A stretch of DNA of 64,000 nucleotides from Actinernus sp. WN-2022 (lineage: Eukaryota > Cnidaria > Anthozoa > Actiniaria > Actinernidae): assembly GCA_030867875.1 (NCBI GenBank), contig JAOWCC010000044.1, forward strand, positions 1,830,501 to 1,894,500. The letters run 5' to 3'. The notes beneath the pieces are model-generated. The model did no database searches. It saw only the letters and a program-made list of their open reading frames with translations, and had not been told where the DNA came from. Positions 11,057 to 22,559 of this stretch are shown here, in pieces. The first letter of the stretch is position 1; the number at the start of each line of letters is the position of its first letter. The position numbers were made by a program, and so were the translations under genes.

Positions 11057-11599
11057 GCAACCAGTTTTTAAAATGGATCAGTCATCTCATTTGTTCTGAA
11101 GAGCGCGCAAGCTTTATTTCAGCTCTGAAGTTTGGATGATATCTAGGTACATGTAACTTTCATTACCTATCCTGAAAGTTGTCACATCATCAACAGTACA
11201 TCTCATTGTTACACCAAATAGCATGAACGTTAAATGGCAATATGAACTTCACTACTAACAACAACGTTAAAGATTACATGGCTCCTGTTCATTCCAAGCA
11301 TAATGGACCAGTGTTGTATATATACTTTTCAGATGAAGGCTTTTCTTAGCAATGCACTAACTTCGTCACTACATCCACGAGTCACCATTGGGTGCCTATG
11401 TTTGCTGTTTGTCGTTTCTTCTTCTTTGGCTCGGCATACAATATATCTACAGTGCTTAAATTGTGAAGTATCAGGTAAGGAACTCGGATACCCTTCCTCG
11501 CTTCGACGGCAGCCATTACTCATTAGGCTAATTAAAATTCTAATTTTAGGCGATTATACGCTGACCGGCGCTGATCGGCGCGCGGGAGCAAAATGTCTC

Positions 11600-12829
11600 T
11601 CATTTCTGGCAATGAAAATTTGTTTTGAGAGAGGCCAAATGTTCGGCAGAGTGAACATGTTCAACAAAATTACGTTTCCTGTGGTATTTAATCAATTTTA
11701 ATAGTCGTAAAAACCTGTCCATACACATTGTCAATGAACTTTCTTGATCCCCTCCGTGTCCATTGGCTACAACAAAACAAAATCTCGATTTCAAGCTTCC
11801 CATCGCTTTGTTCCGAAAAATGCTATTAAGTGATGGGAGCGGCAGGAGATAAAATATTTCATTCATTTTCCTAAAGGTGGTCTCGTGCTCAGTCGGAGCT
11901 ATGTTGACCAGAATCACTGGTCGTCCAGTTTAGTAACAGCAGTGGAAGGAGTGTCGTATTCCTTAGGTGTCGTTGTTTTGTTCGTAACGTCCATGAACAA
12001 ATGGGATGTAGGATATACTGCATTGGTACAGCTTTGAACAAATGTGTGATCTTCATTGTCGATTGGTTTCCAGCTTTTACATGTACCTGGATTTTGTACA
12101 GGCTGAATATCCCCGCAAATGATGGTCTTTCTTGTTCACATTTCTCCATGCTTTCTAACATCAGATTTACATTCTTGGTTGGCCAGTGTAGATTAACTAC
12201 ATGATTTGAAACACCTGTTCTTGGAGGGCGCTTTAAAGAGATCCTTGCATTGACATCTTTCCCATGATGGTGCCTTTTTGCTTGAATAGAGTTGCCTTTG
12301 TATGATTCTGTATAATTGTAATAGGACTTTAATGAAATTCCAAATCCTGGAGGTGTAAGTTTAAGTAGAAACGCACGTGTCTGCCGCATATAAAGTTGTT
12401 GTCTTTCACTCTGAATAGCATATCAGTTGTTAGTTGGGGATGAATCTCCATTCCGTCCAACATCCCATCCTCATCATGGCTAAAGATCTCTTCGGAAGCT
12501 GTTTTAAATTCTGGAAATATATCAGCTTTCAGTTGTCTTCCTCTCGTCTCATATTGCATCTTGAAATGCTTATGTTTTCGTTGTGCAATGATCCTTTTTG
12601 ATAGTCTCCTTTGCTGTTTATTTCATATATTGTTTCAAACAATTTGAGAACTTTGCTCAATATCTCTAAATTGTGCAAGTTTGTGGTTTAACTCCTCTTT
12701 CGCACTTCGTATGGAATTCTTATTCTTCACTTCAAAAAGTTTTGCCACAAACTTGAAACTAGTTGCCTTGGCAATAATCCCTTTTATACGATCGATGTCA
12801 CGTTTCGTGTTAGCGAATATAATGGACAA
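11600..12829 (-). pseudogene. Decayed gene of unknown family
   Basis: Three minus-strand frames lie in order: 12829-12635 (Lys-rich, coiled-coil-like), 12559-12329 (DEDGMLDGMEIHPQLTTDML) and 12389-11889. The last has a protein-like middle section with HHHGKDVNARISLKRPPRTG and VVNLHWPTKNVN. Their overlap in different frames suggests one gene broken by frameshifts. I do not recognise the family. The coding feel rests on sustained non-repetitive sequence with plausible composition. The low-complexity end beyond 11900 is probably not coding. Confidence 0.35.
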
Positions 12830-12944
12830 GGTTGAGTTTTATTTGTGGGTCAATTTGTTCTTGACAACAGCTACCAGCTATTGCTTTCCAATGTCTGTGC
12901 AACCTCAGAAATGTTTTAATTCTTGTTCTCTATTGTGTACGTAG

Positions 12945-13460
12945 TCCTTGTATTATACATATACATGTAATATAATATGCAGCATATTCAAATGGAGCTG
13001 AATTTTGTGGAATATTTCAGCAGCCATAGGCCATCGTTTCTTGAGTAGACATTACTGGGCCGTGTTTCAATATATATTGGCCAACCTCTATCATTGTTGC
13101 GTATTTTGAATGCTTTATTGATCCGATTTTGGAAGCTTTTTTCTTCTCTTCAAGAGTTGTAATATTTCCCTCAAGACTTCCCTGAACTGTGACTGGCCTT
13201 AAGGGGGGATTACAGTCAAAATTTTGTCAAAACTGATTTTTTTTTTTGAAAATTTTGTTAAGGCTGCACAAGAAAGTTTACCAAACATGTTATATATGTA
13301 TTTATAATATAAATTATGGGATCATCCTAAGAACGTGCGATTTGATTGGATGCTCAGCGTGCTTGATTTTGTTATAAAGGCACGCTCAAGAAAAAATCAA
13401 GCACGCTGAGAATCCAATCAAAACAAAACGTATCGGTGATTGTTTTTCGCGAGTTTATAT
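12945..13460. repeat. Non-coding stretch ending in a palindromic repeat (13339-13424)
   Basis: Most of this stretch is featureless AT-rich DNA. At 13339-13370 the arm gatttgattggatgctcagc extends through gtgcttgatttt. It pairs with the arm aaaatcaagcacgctgagaatccaatcaaaac at 13393-13424. The loop is about 22 bp, so the element is a compact hairpin. Confidence 0.7.
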
Positions 13461-13462
13461 AG

Positions 13463-14287
13463 CTATTGGAGATAATTTCATAGACTGGGAAGAAAACAGG
13501 TCCGACTTTGAGTTGTTAAGGTGTGTTGAAGAAGAGGAAAATAAAAGTCGCTTCCCAAAACTAAAAGAAAATGATCGGCGAGAGAATTTAGCATCGGCTT
13601 CGTACACTAAAGGGACCACAAAATGGGATGCTAAAACGTTTGAAGTTGAGAAAAGCAATGTCCACATTCTAATACAGTGTTACTCATTGACAGTTTGATA
13701 TAAAAAATGATTGAATTTATGAAAAATGTGGTTTTTCTAACAGCCTGGTGTATTATTAAAACGAGAGGAAAGTGCATGACAACACAACAACAAGACATGA
13801 CTCACCAATAACTCGACGATAACTGTAATAAGCCTGCTTTATGCTGAAACCTGAACATTGAATTGTGAAGAATACAATGGGATTTCTCTGGTTACATGTA
13901 GAATTTCGTTTGAGAGGTTCCTGACTGTTCCTGAATGAATAACGGGCGATAAAACGTGCAGAGTACCCAGAACTGGCAGAATTTCAAAACAGTAGATTGG
14001 CCATGCCAACGAAGAGAGCCTCAAAAGCTACGCAACACGGCCATCAGAGCAGCAGTTACAACACTGTTCCTTGGGATAAAGAAAATATCCTTCTTCAGAC
14101 CACAGAATCAGTAATCGGTGTCAACTATGCAGTTGTTGTAGAAAATAGTCGGCAATCCTCAACTCACGTGTCCAACTCTACTGCCGCTAACGCTTTCTCT
14201 GTGAATACGTTTCCATCAAGCATTTTCAACGCCTTGTACTATCATAATGTGCAGATAAATCTCTCCTGTGCTGACCAGAAATTGTAA
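13463..14287 (+). pseudogene. Possible deletion derivative of a tyrosine-recombinase-like (Crypton/KCTD1-type) gene
   Basis: The frame open from about 13463 to 13698 reads as an acidic leader with DWEENRSDFELL, RFPKLKENDRRENL and SYTKGTTKWDAKTFE. The phrase TKWDAKTFE resembles the N-terminal entry of Crypton-like recombinases. A second frame (13997-14287) contains GHQSSSYNTV and ends with a FN-YYHNVQINLS phrase, reminiscent of the C-terminal tail of the same family. The catalytic middle is absent. This is a weak, memory-based resemblance; non-coding sequence remains possible. Confidence 0.25.
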
Positions 14288-14614
14288 AAAGAAAGTACTT
14301 TGTTTCCTGCAACAGTTTTAACCAGATGACAATATTACAACCCATTTCATTTGCCGGCTCTTGCAATTTCTGTCTTTCACTTTTATCGATTCACACGTTC
14401 TATTCTTAGCAGATTACTTCATCCAATAAGAAACGAGCTTTCAGATCGTCAATGTCAAGCTGTCACAATTGAACCAATCAGCGACGAAAAAAGTTGTAAA
14501 CAAGTCAAGTACATTAAAATGGGGTTTTCGCTGTCGTCAGTTTGCTTTTAGATTTTTACGCGGGTTCTAAAGATAGCTTTATTTCCTTCGTCTGCATTGA
14601 AGTTTATATTATAA

Positions 14615-14780
14615 AACAAATAAAAGATGGTTCTCCTTGTTATATAACAAAATAATGCACTTTCGAGGTCTTGAAAAGCTGCTAAATGCACTCGCGTTCC
14701 GCTCGTGCATCCGCAGTTTTTCAAGACCTCGAGCGTGCATTATTTTGTTATATAACAAGGAGAACCATCTTTTATTTGTT
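14615..14780. repeat. Near-perfect palindromic MITE, 166 bp
   Basis: The left arm aacaaataaaagatggttct continues as ccttgttatataacaaaataatgcac. It is matched almost base for base by the reverse complement at 14715-14780. The loop has a second weaker symmetry (aggtcttgaaaagctg and cagtttttcaagacct). The arms are about 70 bp with very few mismatches, so the insertion is young. Confidence 0.9.
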
Positions 14781-14849
14781 AAGTAATCAGCAAAGTATCA
14801 TGATATTTTATTTTCATGAATGAATAACTATGTATAAACTAATAATTAA

Positions 14850-15180
14850 ACTTACAGTACCTCGCTGCCCATTTTTTTAGGGGTTTGCATTACATTTTTT
14901 TAAAAAGAGTAACATGGTTTTATATTAAACTAAGATTGTTCTATAAAATGAATGATTTAGTTTCAATTAGTTATCCTGTGTTTTGACTTTATGGCCATGT
15001 CTGCAAAAATTGTGAGCACTTTTTCAAATTTTAAACATAGTCAAAACTTTAAAAAACTAAATCATTCATTTTGTAAAGACTTATAAAAACTACATTTCCT
15101 GAAAAAATTAGCTGAATATTTTAAAAACTCTAGAAGATATGAAATTGGGCAGCAACACATTCGGAAAACCCCTATTTTTC
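14850..15180. repeat. Degenerate inverted-repeat element
   Basis: The outer arms are cgctgcccatttttttaggg near 14865 and aaattgggcagc near 15140. The inner arms are ataaaatgaatgatttagtt near 14943 and aactaaatcattcatttt near 15054. Together they form a nested, imperfect palindrome of about 320 bp. No coding frame is present. It is likely an older MITE. Confidence 0.55.
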
Positions 15181-15306
15181 AAAACGGCTGTTTAAAGATT
15201 ACTATAGATAAGGTAATAATACATTATTTTGTCTTCTATGTTGTTTTAAGGGTCCATGTAAATGTAGAGCAACTATTCTTTATGTTCATTAGTCCCTTTG
15301 TTACCA

Positions 15307-15843
15307 TTAGAAAGCACCTGCCTCATACGTAGTACCCTCCTTTTCTAATCTCGACTCCTCAGCTCTGACATTGACCCTCTTAGTTGCCCGTCTGTACTTT
15401 TTGTATTGGTCAGATACTCTTTTCTCAGCCTTATTTACCCTTTGGTTGACTCTTCTGATGCTTGCAGTAGCAGTTTGGCTACCTGCTGGTATGTCTGCTA
15501 GCTCCATTATTCGATGTTTCGCAGTAGCACCAGAAGAGAACTGAAGTACAGCAGAGATGGCGGCCATCTCAACTCGCTTTCTGCCAAACCATTTATGCTT
15601 TGGACATTCATCCAAACCAGGAAATTTAGACACTCATTTGGATTTTGAGTATTACCTGGCAAGCACCGTTCCAACAAGGCATCATTTGTCAGTCGAGCAT
15701 ATGTGGGCTCAAGGAACTGAACAAAAACAGGATCAATATGGGGCCTCTTGTTGGTGAACTTATTTGCCCTGTTCTTGAAGGCACACCAGGAGTTATCAGG
15801 GCAGAACTGTTGCCTTTCTTTGTCTGGCAGTGTACAACTTGAT
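15307..15843 (-). pseudogene. C-terminal fragment of a Mutator-like transposase (PF20700-like)
   Basis: Two overlapping minus frames together cover a domain typical of animal Mutator-like transposases: CPDNSWCAFKNRANK, FLEPTYARLTNDALLERCL, then GNTQNPNE, and in the second frame CPKHKWFGRKRVEMAAISAV. A basic tail (QYKKYRRATKRVNVRAEES) follows. A frameshift lies near 15620. Upstream coding is cut at 15843, exactly where the left repeat array of the MULE begins, so the MULE insertion split or truncated this gene. The remainder was not recognised on the far side. Confidence 0.55.
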
Positions 15844-15849
15844 ATAGTC

Positions 15850-16600
15850 CAGCCTTGCATAAATTCCGTTATATAACGATATGATTTATGCAACTACTTA
15901 CTTGCATAAATTCCGTTACATAACGGGATGATTTATGCAACTACTTACTTGCATAAATTCCGTTAGATAAGGGAATGATTTATGCAACTACTTTCTTGCA
16001 TAAATTCCGTTATATAATAAGTACTGGCTCATATAACAGAACATAATTTATTCCACTAATTACTTGCATAAATTCCGTTATATAACGGGATGATTTTTGC
16101 CACTAATTACTTGCATAAATTCCGTTATATAATAAGTACTGTACTTACTTGCATAAATTCCGTTATATAACGGGATGATTTATGCAACTAATTACTTGCC
16201 TAAATTCCGTCATATAACGGGATGATTTATGCAACTAATTACTTGCCTAAATTCCGTCATATAACGGGATTTTGTATGCAACTATTACTTGCCTAAACTC
16301 CGTTATATAACGGGATGATTTATGCAACTACTTACTTGCATAAATTCCGTTATATAACGGGATGATTTATGCAAGTACTTACTTGCATAAATTCCGTTAT
16401 ATAACGGGATGATTTATGCAACTACTTACTTGCATAAATTCCGTTACACAAAGGATAGTTTATATAAATTCTAGAATGTATAACAGGATGGTTTATTCAA
16501 CTTATTCCATAATACAATTACTTGCATAAATTCCGTAATATAAAGGATGATTTATGCAACTAAGTACTTGCATAAAACCCTTTAAATAAGTCCATAAAAG
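15850..16600. repeat. Left terminal array of the MULE: about 45-bp palindromic units
   Basis: The unit ttgcataaattccgttatat continues as aacgggatgatttatgcaa. Its outer arms (ttgcataaat and atttatgcaa) and its core (ccgttatataacgg) are themselves palindromic. Spacers between units read ctacttac or ctaattac. About 16 copies are present, some degenerate or partly deleted (for example near 16020 and 16460). Confidence 0.9.
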
Positions 16601-16627
16601 GGGATAAAACGGCACATCACTCGTTTT

Positions 16628-17100
16628 TCATAACAGTTTAACATTAGGGCTATCAATATCTTCTATCCATTCACTCCAGCCTTTAATTGTTGTCCCTTCA
16701 CTTTCCCTTTGTTGAAATTCTACAAAATAACCATCTCGTCTGTTAAAAGCGACTATTTGGCCATCAAACCATCCCATGTACTTCATATTTCCTTCATGCA
16801 TTTCCTGGTATTCAACAGAGACTTTTGTTCCAACGAGTGACTTTCCACCCCTCTTTGCCATTGGTGATGGTTTGCTACCTTTTTCAATGTGTCGTCTCTT
16901 ATCTGGAGGGACAATATCATCAGTGCTCGCATTGGTTAAATTGAACGCTTTCTCTTTTTGTTGTCATTTCGTTTTTTTCGTCTACTTTCTTCATTACCTG
17001 CATAAGAAAGAGTAACGTTGTTTTCCATGGCAACAATCTTTGCGGAATGACCTCTATCCTCCGACACCCTTTCTCGTGTATGGACTGTCTGTTAATTGAC
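16628..17100 (-). pseudogene. C-terminal part of the MULE protein: basic NLS-like stretch and Tudor/agenet-like barrel
   Basis: The last 77 codons (16861-16628) read GTKVSVEYQEM, MGWFDGQIVAF, DGYFVEFQQRE and IKGWSEWIEDID. This pattern of short beta strands with aromatic residues resembles Tudor/agenet/SH3-like chromatin-reader barrels. Upstream (about 17040-16930), in other frames, lies a Lys/Arg cluster (RRKKRNDNKKRKR) suited to nuclear import. I infer that both belong to the same transposase gene, separated from the catalytic part by frameshifts near 17102 and 16930. The Tudor-like assignment is by pattern only. Confidence 0.45.
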
Positions 17101-17101
17101 T

Positions 17102-18605
17102 CTACAGGGTTGGTCGTCTTTGGAGCTTTTTCCCAGTCACTTCATCTAACCAAGTGTGAGCGCTGGTAAACATTTGTAGATGATTAGGTCTACACCACCA
17201 TTGCGACCAACACTTGAGCCTTTTCCAGCTTTGAGTGTCGATAGCGTGGACCAAGTCTTGCATCTCATCTCTTAAAAAATCGCTGGCTTCTGAGAGATTT
17301 ATTTCTCCTGAAAGGAACTGAAAAAGTTTCTTCACTTTTTCTTTTTCTGCCGCATTGGGTATCTGGTTTCCAAGGTGAAAGAAAATGCGTTGCTCTTCTT
17401 TCGACTTTGTGACAAGCTTTGCTACCCTTTGCAAAGAACGCGTCCAGTGCACCTTGAAACCTCTCAGTACTTTCTCAGCTTTCTTATGTCCCAAAGCTTC
17501 TTTTAATCCATTTGCTTGTGCGTCGTCAAAGTCCACTAGTATGACATCAAGGTGGTCACCATTCTTGAAGTCGCGATGGTTTTCAGTGACTTTTGAAAAG
17601 ATCTCCGTGAAAGCCTTTCCATATGCTGGGCCATCTTATTTGTTGCAACAGAGTTTTCTCATTCAGCGAAACCACATTTAAAAGATAAGGAAAGGATTCA
17701 TTTCCTGTGTAAGTCACATCTACGAAAATATATGACGCTTGTGCTAACTGCTCTGCTTGAAATGGAGCCATAAAAAAGGCGAACTTATATGTTGCAGTAA
17801 ATATGTACCCATTACCTTCCATCTGGTAACCACCCATCAAAATGTTGATTTTCTCAGTCAGCGGTTGATTCTCATCATCTTGACTTCTTTCTACTTTCAG
17901 TCTAATCTTCTCAAAATCAATAATCGTTGCAATCGCATTTGTATTATATCTTTTACCTTGACTTAGAATGCTTCCTATCACAAGCCTTCTTTCCCTTCTC
18001 AACCTGTCAATATTAGCAGCAGCAATGCTTTTCTCGTATGGAGCGTAACCCATTCCTAATCCTATTGAGAGGTCTTTTGCTGTGCTCCTTAAGTTCTTCA
18101 GTACTGAAGTTTGTATATCCTCCTGGACGTGCGACGAAATCTTGTGAGGTGCAGGCTTATTGTGGATTTGTCCATTAATTGTTCCTACCTACCTCCTTCC
18201 GTCATCTTCTACTGGCCATATGTACAGGAATTGGACTGGATATGGTCCAGTCTCTTTAAGAGGAATGGAACTGTTGTGGGTCGCGCATCTATTAATTCGA
18301 TGTCTTTTGGATACAGTATATGATGACGATTCACAACCTGAACAAACTTTCACTCCTTCACAAAGCGAACGCTTAATATAGATATTTCTTTTAATACCAT
18401 CCACATTCACTTCATGTTGCTGTGTTTGGCTTGAAGATTTCGACAGTTGGTTGTCATCGTACATGTAGTGAACCCTGCTCTTGGCAGCGAAAGCTTTCGT
18501 GGCGTAGTTTTCACAGTAGTACAGCATGTCCTTTTGCAAATATCCTGGACATTCGTATTCTTCCTTATTCTTTAAGGCGACCCACGTCTGACGTTTGCTT
18601 AGCAT
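17102..18605 (-). pseudogene. MULE-type transposase, broken
   Basis: The N-terminal piece (18605-18189) has CEGVKVCSGCES followed by INRCATHNS, a C2CH arrangement like the WRKY/FLYWCH zinc fingers often found before MULE cores. The core (18053-17583) has ASYIFVDVTYTGNESFPYLL, with the first catalytic Asp in the VDVTYT strand. The next frame (17536-17102) starts at MDFDDAQANGL, whose VDF-type Asp fits the second catalytic position, and continues with FKVHWTRSLQRVAKL. Breaks lie near 18190-18060 and 17590-17540 and after 17102. The third acidic residue is not clear. The family call rests on motif order. Confidence 0.65.
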
Positions 18606-18832
18606 GTTTTTTTTTATTTATGCAAGTAATTAGTCGCATTAATTCTGTTCTGTTCTGTTATATAACGGAATTTATGCCAGTAAGTAGTTGCATAAATCAT
18701 TCTGTTATATAACGGAATTTATGCAAGTAAGTAGTTGCATAAGTCATTTTGTTATATAACGGAATTTATGCAAGTAATTAGTTGCATAAATCATTCTGTT
18801 ATATAACGGAATTTATGCAAGTAAGTGAGTAG
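18606..18832. repeat. Right terminal array of the MULE, inverted relative to the left
   Basis: About five units of ttatataacggaatttatgc continue as aagtaagtagttgcataaatc. The spacer gcaagtaagtagttgc is the reverse complement of the left-array spacer, so the array is inverted. It ends near 18830, followed by unrelated DNA. Confidence 0.85.
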
Positions 18833-20422
18833 TAGTATGTGGTAGTTGGGGGTTAGTATTTTTTTGGGCCAACGCCCAAAAATTCTATTGTTCTTTTCTA
18901 TTGTTATTTTCTATTGTTATTTTCTATTGTTATTATGAGTGTGATTCATACCAGTCATGCCATGTGGTTATGGGACAAAGGACTTCCATATAAGGAGTAT
19001 GGACTAGACTACAATGTGATTTCACGTACCATGGGTTGTTTGTTTTAAGGGGCAATGTCAATCAAATCGAACCTTCAAGTTTCTTTCAAACAAAACTACA
19101 AACATAACAGTCTGAGATAGAAGTGACATACCCATTCATATGCTTTTCAAACATTTTCGACAGAGGATGGTAAAGATTAAAGTGGATTACAAACGCTAAT
19201 TTTAGAAACTTGATTTCCGGTTACAGTGAACCGATTTCAAATTGCTCTAAAGTTTTCTAAAAGTAGTGTTGTTCATCCACTCGAATCTATTGCCATCCTT
19301 CATCGAAATTGTTTAATGTTTCTCCAGTGTACCTATGGGAATATTAATCAGTAAGCAAAGACCATAGACAATATTCTTCTGCCAATTTTTAATAAAAAAC
19401 GTGTGCATTTACAATGTGATATTTTTTAGTGAATAAAAGTCTAAAAAACTATGTACATGTTGTTATTTACAAACCCAAATGTAGATCTGCAATACCCTCA
19501 GCAGCATGAAAGACTGCAAGACTACGATAACTGTATTGAAACACCGTATGATCTGAAGGATAGTTGAGTTGTGAAAACAATCGAGAAGAAATAAAGAGTG
19601 AACCATAAGAGTTTTCAAGAGTGGAAAAAAACTTAAATGCTTTTGATAAACTTTGCCGTGGACGCAACAGCATTTTACCATCGTGTAGGGAGAATAACGT
19701 ACATCCAGGAATCGTCATTTAGATTTTGTTTTCTTTGTACCAAAAACCATTGTCTGAAATAAATAAATAAATAAACTATCTTCAACATGTTTTGTCAAAA
19801 TGTTTTTTTTAAATGATACCGCTAGCTAATCTAAAATTTTCAAAAGCAGAATAATATTCCACTCCCAACAAAATGGCATGAGTTTTAGGGCAACACTGAG
19901 GATAATGCCTTACACGCCAATGGTAAGGCCAAGAGGCTGTCGAGTGCTTCCACCTTTTGATGAAACACGCTCTAAATAAATAAATAAATATATATATAAT
20001 AAACTAAGCAACGTTTTGTTATAAGTATAGGTATGCACCCAATCTCATAATCAACACAGCAAAATAATAAGATGATTTTATAATCAAATTTAAAACGATA
20101 ACGTCCTTTTAGATACCGAGAGCAATGCGGACATTAAATTATAAAGTTATAATTCGCTTCGCTACAAACGTCAGTGACAAACATCTTATCATTTAGCGGC
20201 ACACTTGTAAGGGTTCATATACTGATATAAAGAACATCCTAACTAAAAATCGTCCCAGGAATCTTCGCTACAAGATTCCCAGTTAGGTTCCGGTGTGAAG
20301 AAGGGTAAATCGTACCAATCCATAACATTCAAATGCCCCAAATGTTGATTTATGCATTGGTACGATTTACGATGCCACGCACACCCAGTTAATGTAATTA
20401 CCAAGTGAAAGTCGGTATTCAT
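18833..20422. other. Non-coding AT-rich stretch
   Basis: It contains a short tandem repeat of ttttctattgtta at about 18890-18935 and two aaataaataaata runs (about 19758 and 19976). No coding frame was recognised. Short minus-strand frames at 19463-19718 overlap each other and look like chance. Confidence 0.6.
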
Positions 20423-21322
20423 TTAAAAAAAGTACATTTGTTTTTTGCAACGTTTGCAGACTTGCCATAGACTTCGATTCAAATTCCTTTCAATCTGTGG
20501 TACATGATATAGCATACAGCGACGATTTTGATCATACAGTAAGGAAGGAGGAGGAGCCACTGACCTTTCTTTCCATAGTCCTGGTTTTTCGATGTGCGCG
20601 AAGCACCAAAAATTCTCGCTCAAACCAGCGATGATGGCCAAAGTTGGTTTAAACATATCTCTATGTTTGATCAACGTGTCTTTAATACGCGACTCCACTA
20701 GATAATCGCCAATGGTGAGCATCACAGTTTCAGGCAGCATTCCCCGGAATTGGTAAACTTCTGACTTGAGTCGGAATGCTGAGCTCTTCCAGAGCGGGAC
20801 CCCCAAGCGCATGGCTGACGCGGTTATTGAGCTCTGGAAAATTCTTTTGATCACTTTCTCATCCTCCTGAAACAGATATCGGTACTGGGGCAAGGCATTC
20901 TTCGCAGAGTCCAAGGCTTTCTGCAAAGTTGCTTGATATAACGCCTAAGACAAGTAAAAAAGTTAACTCTACACATGAACATTTATGTATACCTAGTATT
21001 GTTTCCGAAAACGAAATAGCCTCTAGTGAGTGAAATAGTGCGCTAATTTTCTTGTTCAAACTTTGGAGTCATTGCTTTAAGCTTTTAACCAAAACTTTCC
21101 CGTTAGATTTTAGACAACTAGCATGTTCTAGTTCCAAAATTAGTTTTAGACTAGTTCTATGTTTTTAAGTTTCGACCAAAACTTTCCCATAGGTTTTAGA
21201 CAACTAACATGTTAGTTTTAAAGCATACAAAAAAAATAAGCATAAAAACTCACCTCTTTAGATGCAGCTGTAGACACAGTCTTCACTAATTTACCACTGG
21301 CGAATTTCTTAGGCATGGACAT
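20423..21322 (-). CDS. Two-exon gene of unknown function (196 aa predicted)
   Basis: Exon 1 is 21322-21254 (23 codons from ATG, MSMPKKFASGKLVK), ending at GAG followed by GTGAGT. Exon 2 is 20944-20423, preceded by a pyrimidine-rich acceptor ending TTAG. Both junctions are phase 0 and join one continuous 196-codon frame ending at TAA. Exon 2 begins ALYQATLQKALDSAKNALPQ and later has a zinc-pair-like CKRCKKQ near the end. Two lines of evidence (matched splice sites and an uninterrupted frame) support a real gene. I do not recognise the family. Its 5' end faces the protease-like gene at 21596 across 270 bp, so the two may share an upstream region. Confidence 0.6.
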
Positions 21323-21595
21323 CGTGACTTGATGTTATCTTGATTACGAGAGGTCTGGTTAACGAAAGAGTGTGAGGTTGTGAGAGGAAAGAGAGTCGTC
21401 TTGTCTATAAACCCGCCCTCCTCCAACAGAAACGACGCCACGCCAAGGCTGTGGAACAAAGAAACGCCAGCTGCTGTAACAAGCTGCGAACAAAGGAACG
21501 CCAGAAACAAAACGGCGTTTTGCATTCGCTGATTTCAACACAGTCGAGTCCCGAACACAGTGCATGCCCGGTAAGTACCATTTTATCAAATTATC

Positions 21596-22521
21596 ATGTC
21601 AAACTCCGCTTTATTCATAGCTGGAAGTATCCATCAGGGTCACAAACGTTTTAGTGATGTATCGAGAGGAACACAATGTTCTTTTATGAGTTTTTCAGCG
21701 CTGTCGTGTGCCCAATTTAAATCAGTTCAGCAGTGGACCTCTGACACAATCGATAAAATCCTTATCGAAGGAGACCGACTGTATCTCGATGCGCTTGGCA
21801 ATCGACTCATCCCAGATGCAGAGACGATATCGCTGAACTATCTGCCCGTTGAGGCATGTTGGTCTATGGAGACTAACACTTACGAATCGTCCTTCGGGGG
21901 CAGCAAACAAATCGCCCAACGTGGCACAAACAAATGAAAAACCACCCATTGTGGTGACAAATACTGATCTACCCATTGTGGTGGAGCCCATTGAGGCACA
22001 AGCAACAGCAAATCCTAACCAAACTTGGTTAGTAAACTATAAAGAATTCTATAAGGGTTTAAATTCACGTGGAGTTGCATGAAAACGAGGCTCCATACTT
22101 CACTTTGATGAATACTTTCAGCAGTGATGATTATGCTTTTATAATACTTGAGGGCTATGTAATGGCTTTAATTAAGGTTGTAGATACTTTCTATATCTTT
22201 GATTGTCATGCACGTAATTCTGTTGGAATGCCTGATCCAAATGGTACTGCTGTTGTCATGAAATGTGCTGATATCAGCGACTTACATGAGCATTTATATG
22301 GCCTGGCAGCTGATTTGAATAGTCATTTTTTTGAAATTGTACCTGTTCATTTCCAATATAAGCATGCAAATGTTGGTAGGATGATAAACCCTGGTCATGA
22401 TTTTCTGACAAATCAAAACTGTGATATCACAACAACCATCCCTACTAAAGGCAAACCAGATCAAACTGATTTTGAAAATCACTTGAAACCTGAGCTGCAG
22501 GTTGATCAAAATAAGAAGTAA
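21596..22521 (+). pseudogene. Cysteine protease, deubiquitinase-like (tegument-USP/C76-like), broken
   Basis: The first frame (21596-21937) carries IHQGHKRFSDVSRG directly before TQCSFMSFSAL, where the Cys fits the nucleophile. It is followed by SVQQWTSDTIDKIL and a DGDRLYL-like stretch. The last frame (22069-22521) carries YFTLMNTF, AFIILEGYVMALIK and FYIFDCHARNSVG; Asp-Cys-His there fits the Asp-x-His pair of tegument-type deubiquitinases. The middle is in a third frame (21849-22082), so frameshifts lie near 21880 and 22075. Related proteins occur in mobile elements such as Helitron-like transposons. That the gene comes from one is inference. A Lys-rich repeat follows directly. Confidence 0.5.
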
Positions 22522-22559
22522 AATAGTCCATTGCAAGGTAAAACTGAAAGCAAGAAAAT

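Larger units (their letters stand above)
10001..11300. other. Non-coding stretch with G-run and palindromes
   Basis: It contains a G-rich run (about 10038-10072), a hairpin repeat at 10089-10226, another G-rich run near 10877-10890 and a strong palindromic MITE at 10926-11056. The short open frames show no coding character. Confidence 0.6.
15845..18832. mobile_element. MULE-type DNA transposon with terminal arrays of palindromic repeats
   Basis: A minus-strand transposase gene (18605-16628) is flanked by two repeat arrays in inverted orientation: about 16 units on the left (15850-16600) and about 5 on the right (18606-18830). This layout (tandem-repeat termini around a transposase) recalls foldback-type elements. 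The element sits inside the Mutator-like fragment at 15307-15843. No target duplication could be identified with confidence. Confidence 0.65.

Noticed and set aside
13997..14287. Intact small gene of 96 codons
   Set aside because: No convincing start context; it is better explained as a decayed fragment, listed with low confidence.
15850..16600. Regular repeats with spacers resembling a CRISPR array
   Set aside because: Spacers are nearly identical, the units are palindromes of variable length, an inverted copy exists at the other end of a transposon, and the DNA is eukaryotic.
19463..19718. Two overlapping minus-strand frames of 72 and 83 codons
   Set aside because: They overlap in different frames, lack motifs and lie in AT-rich non-coding DNA.
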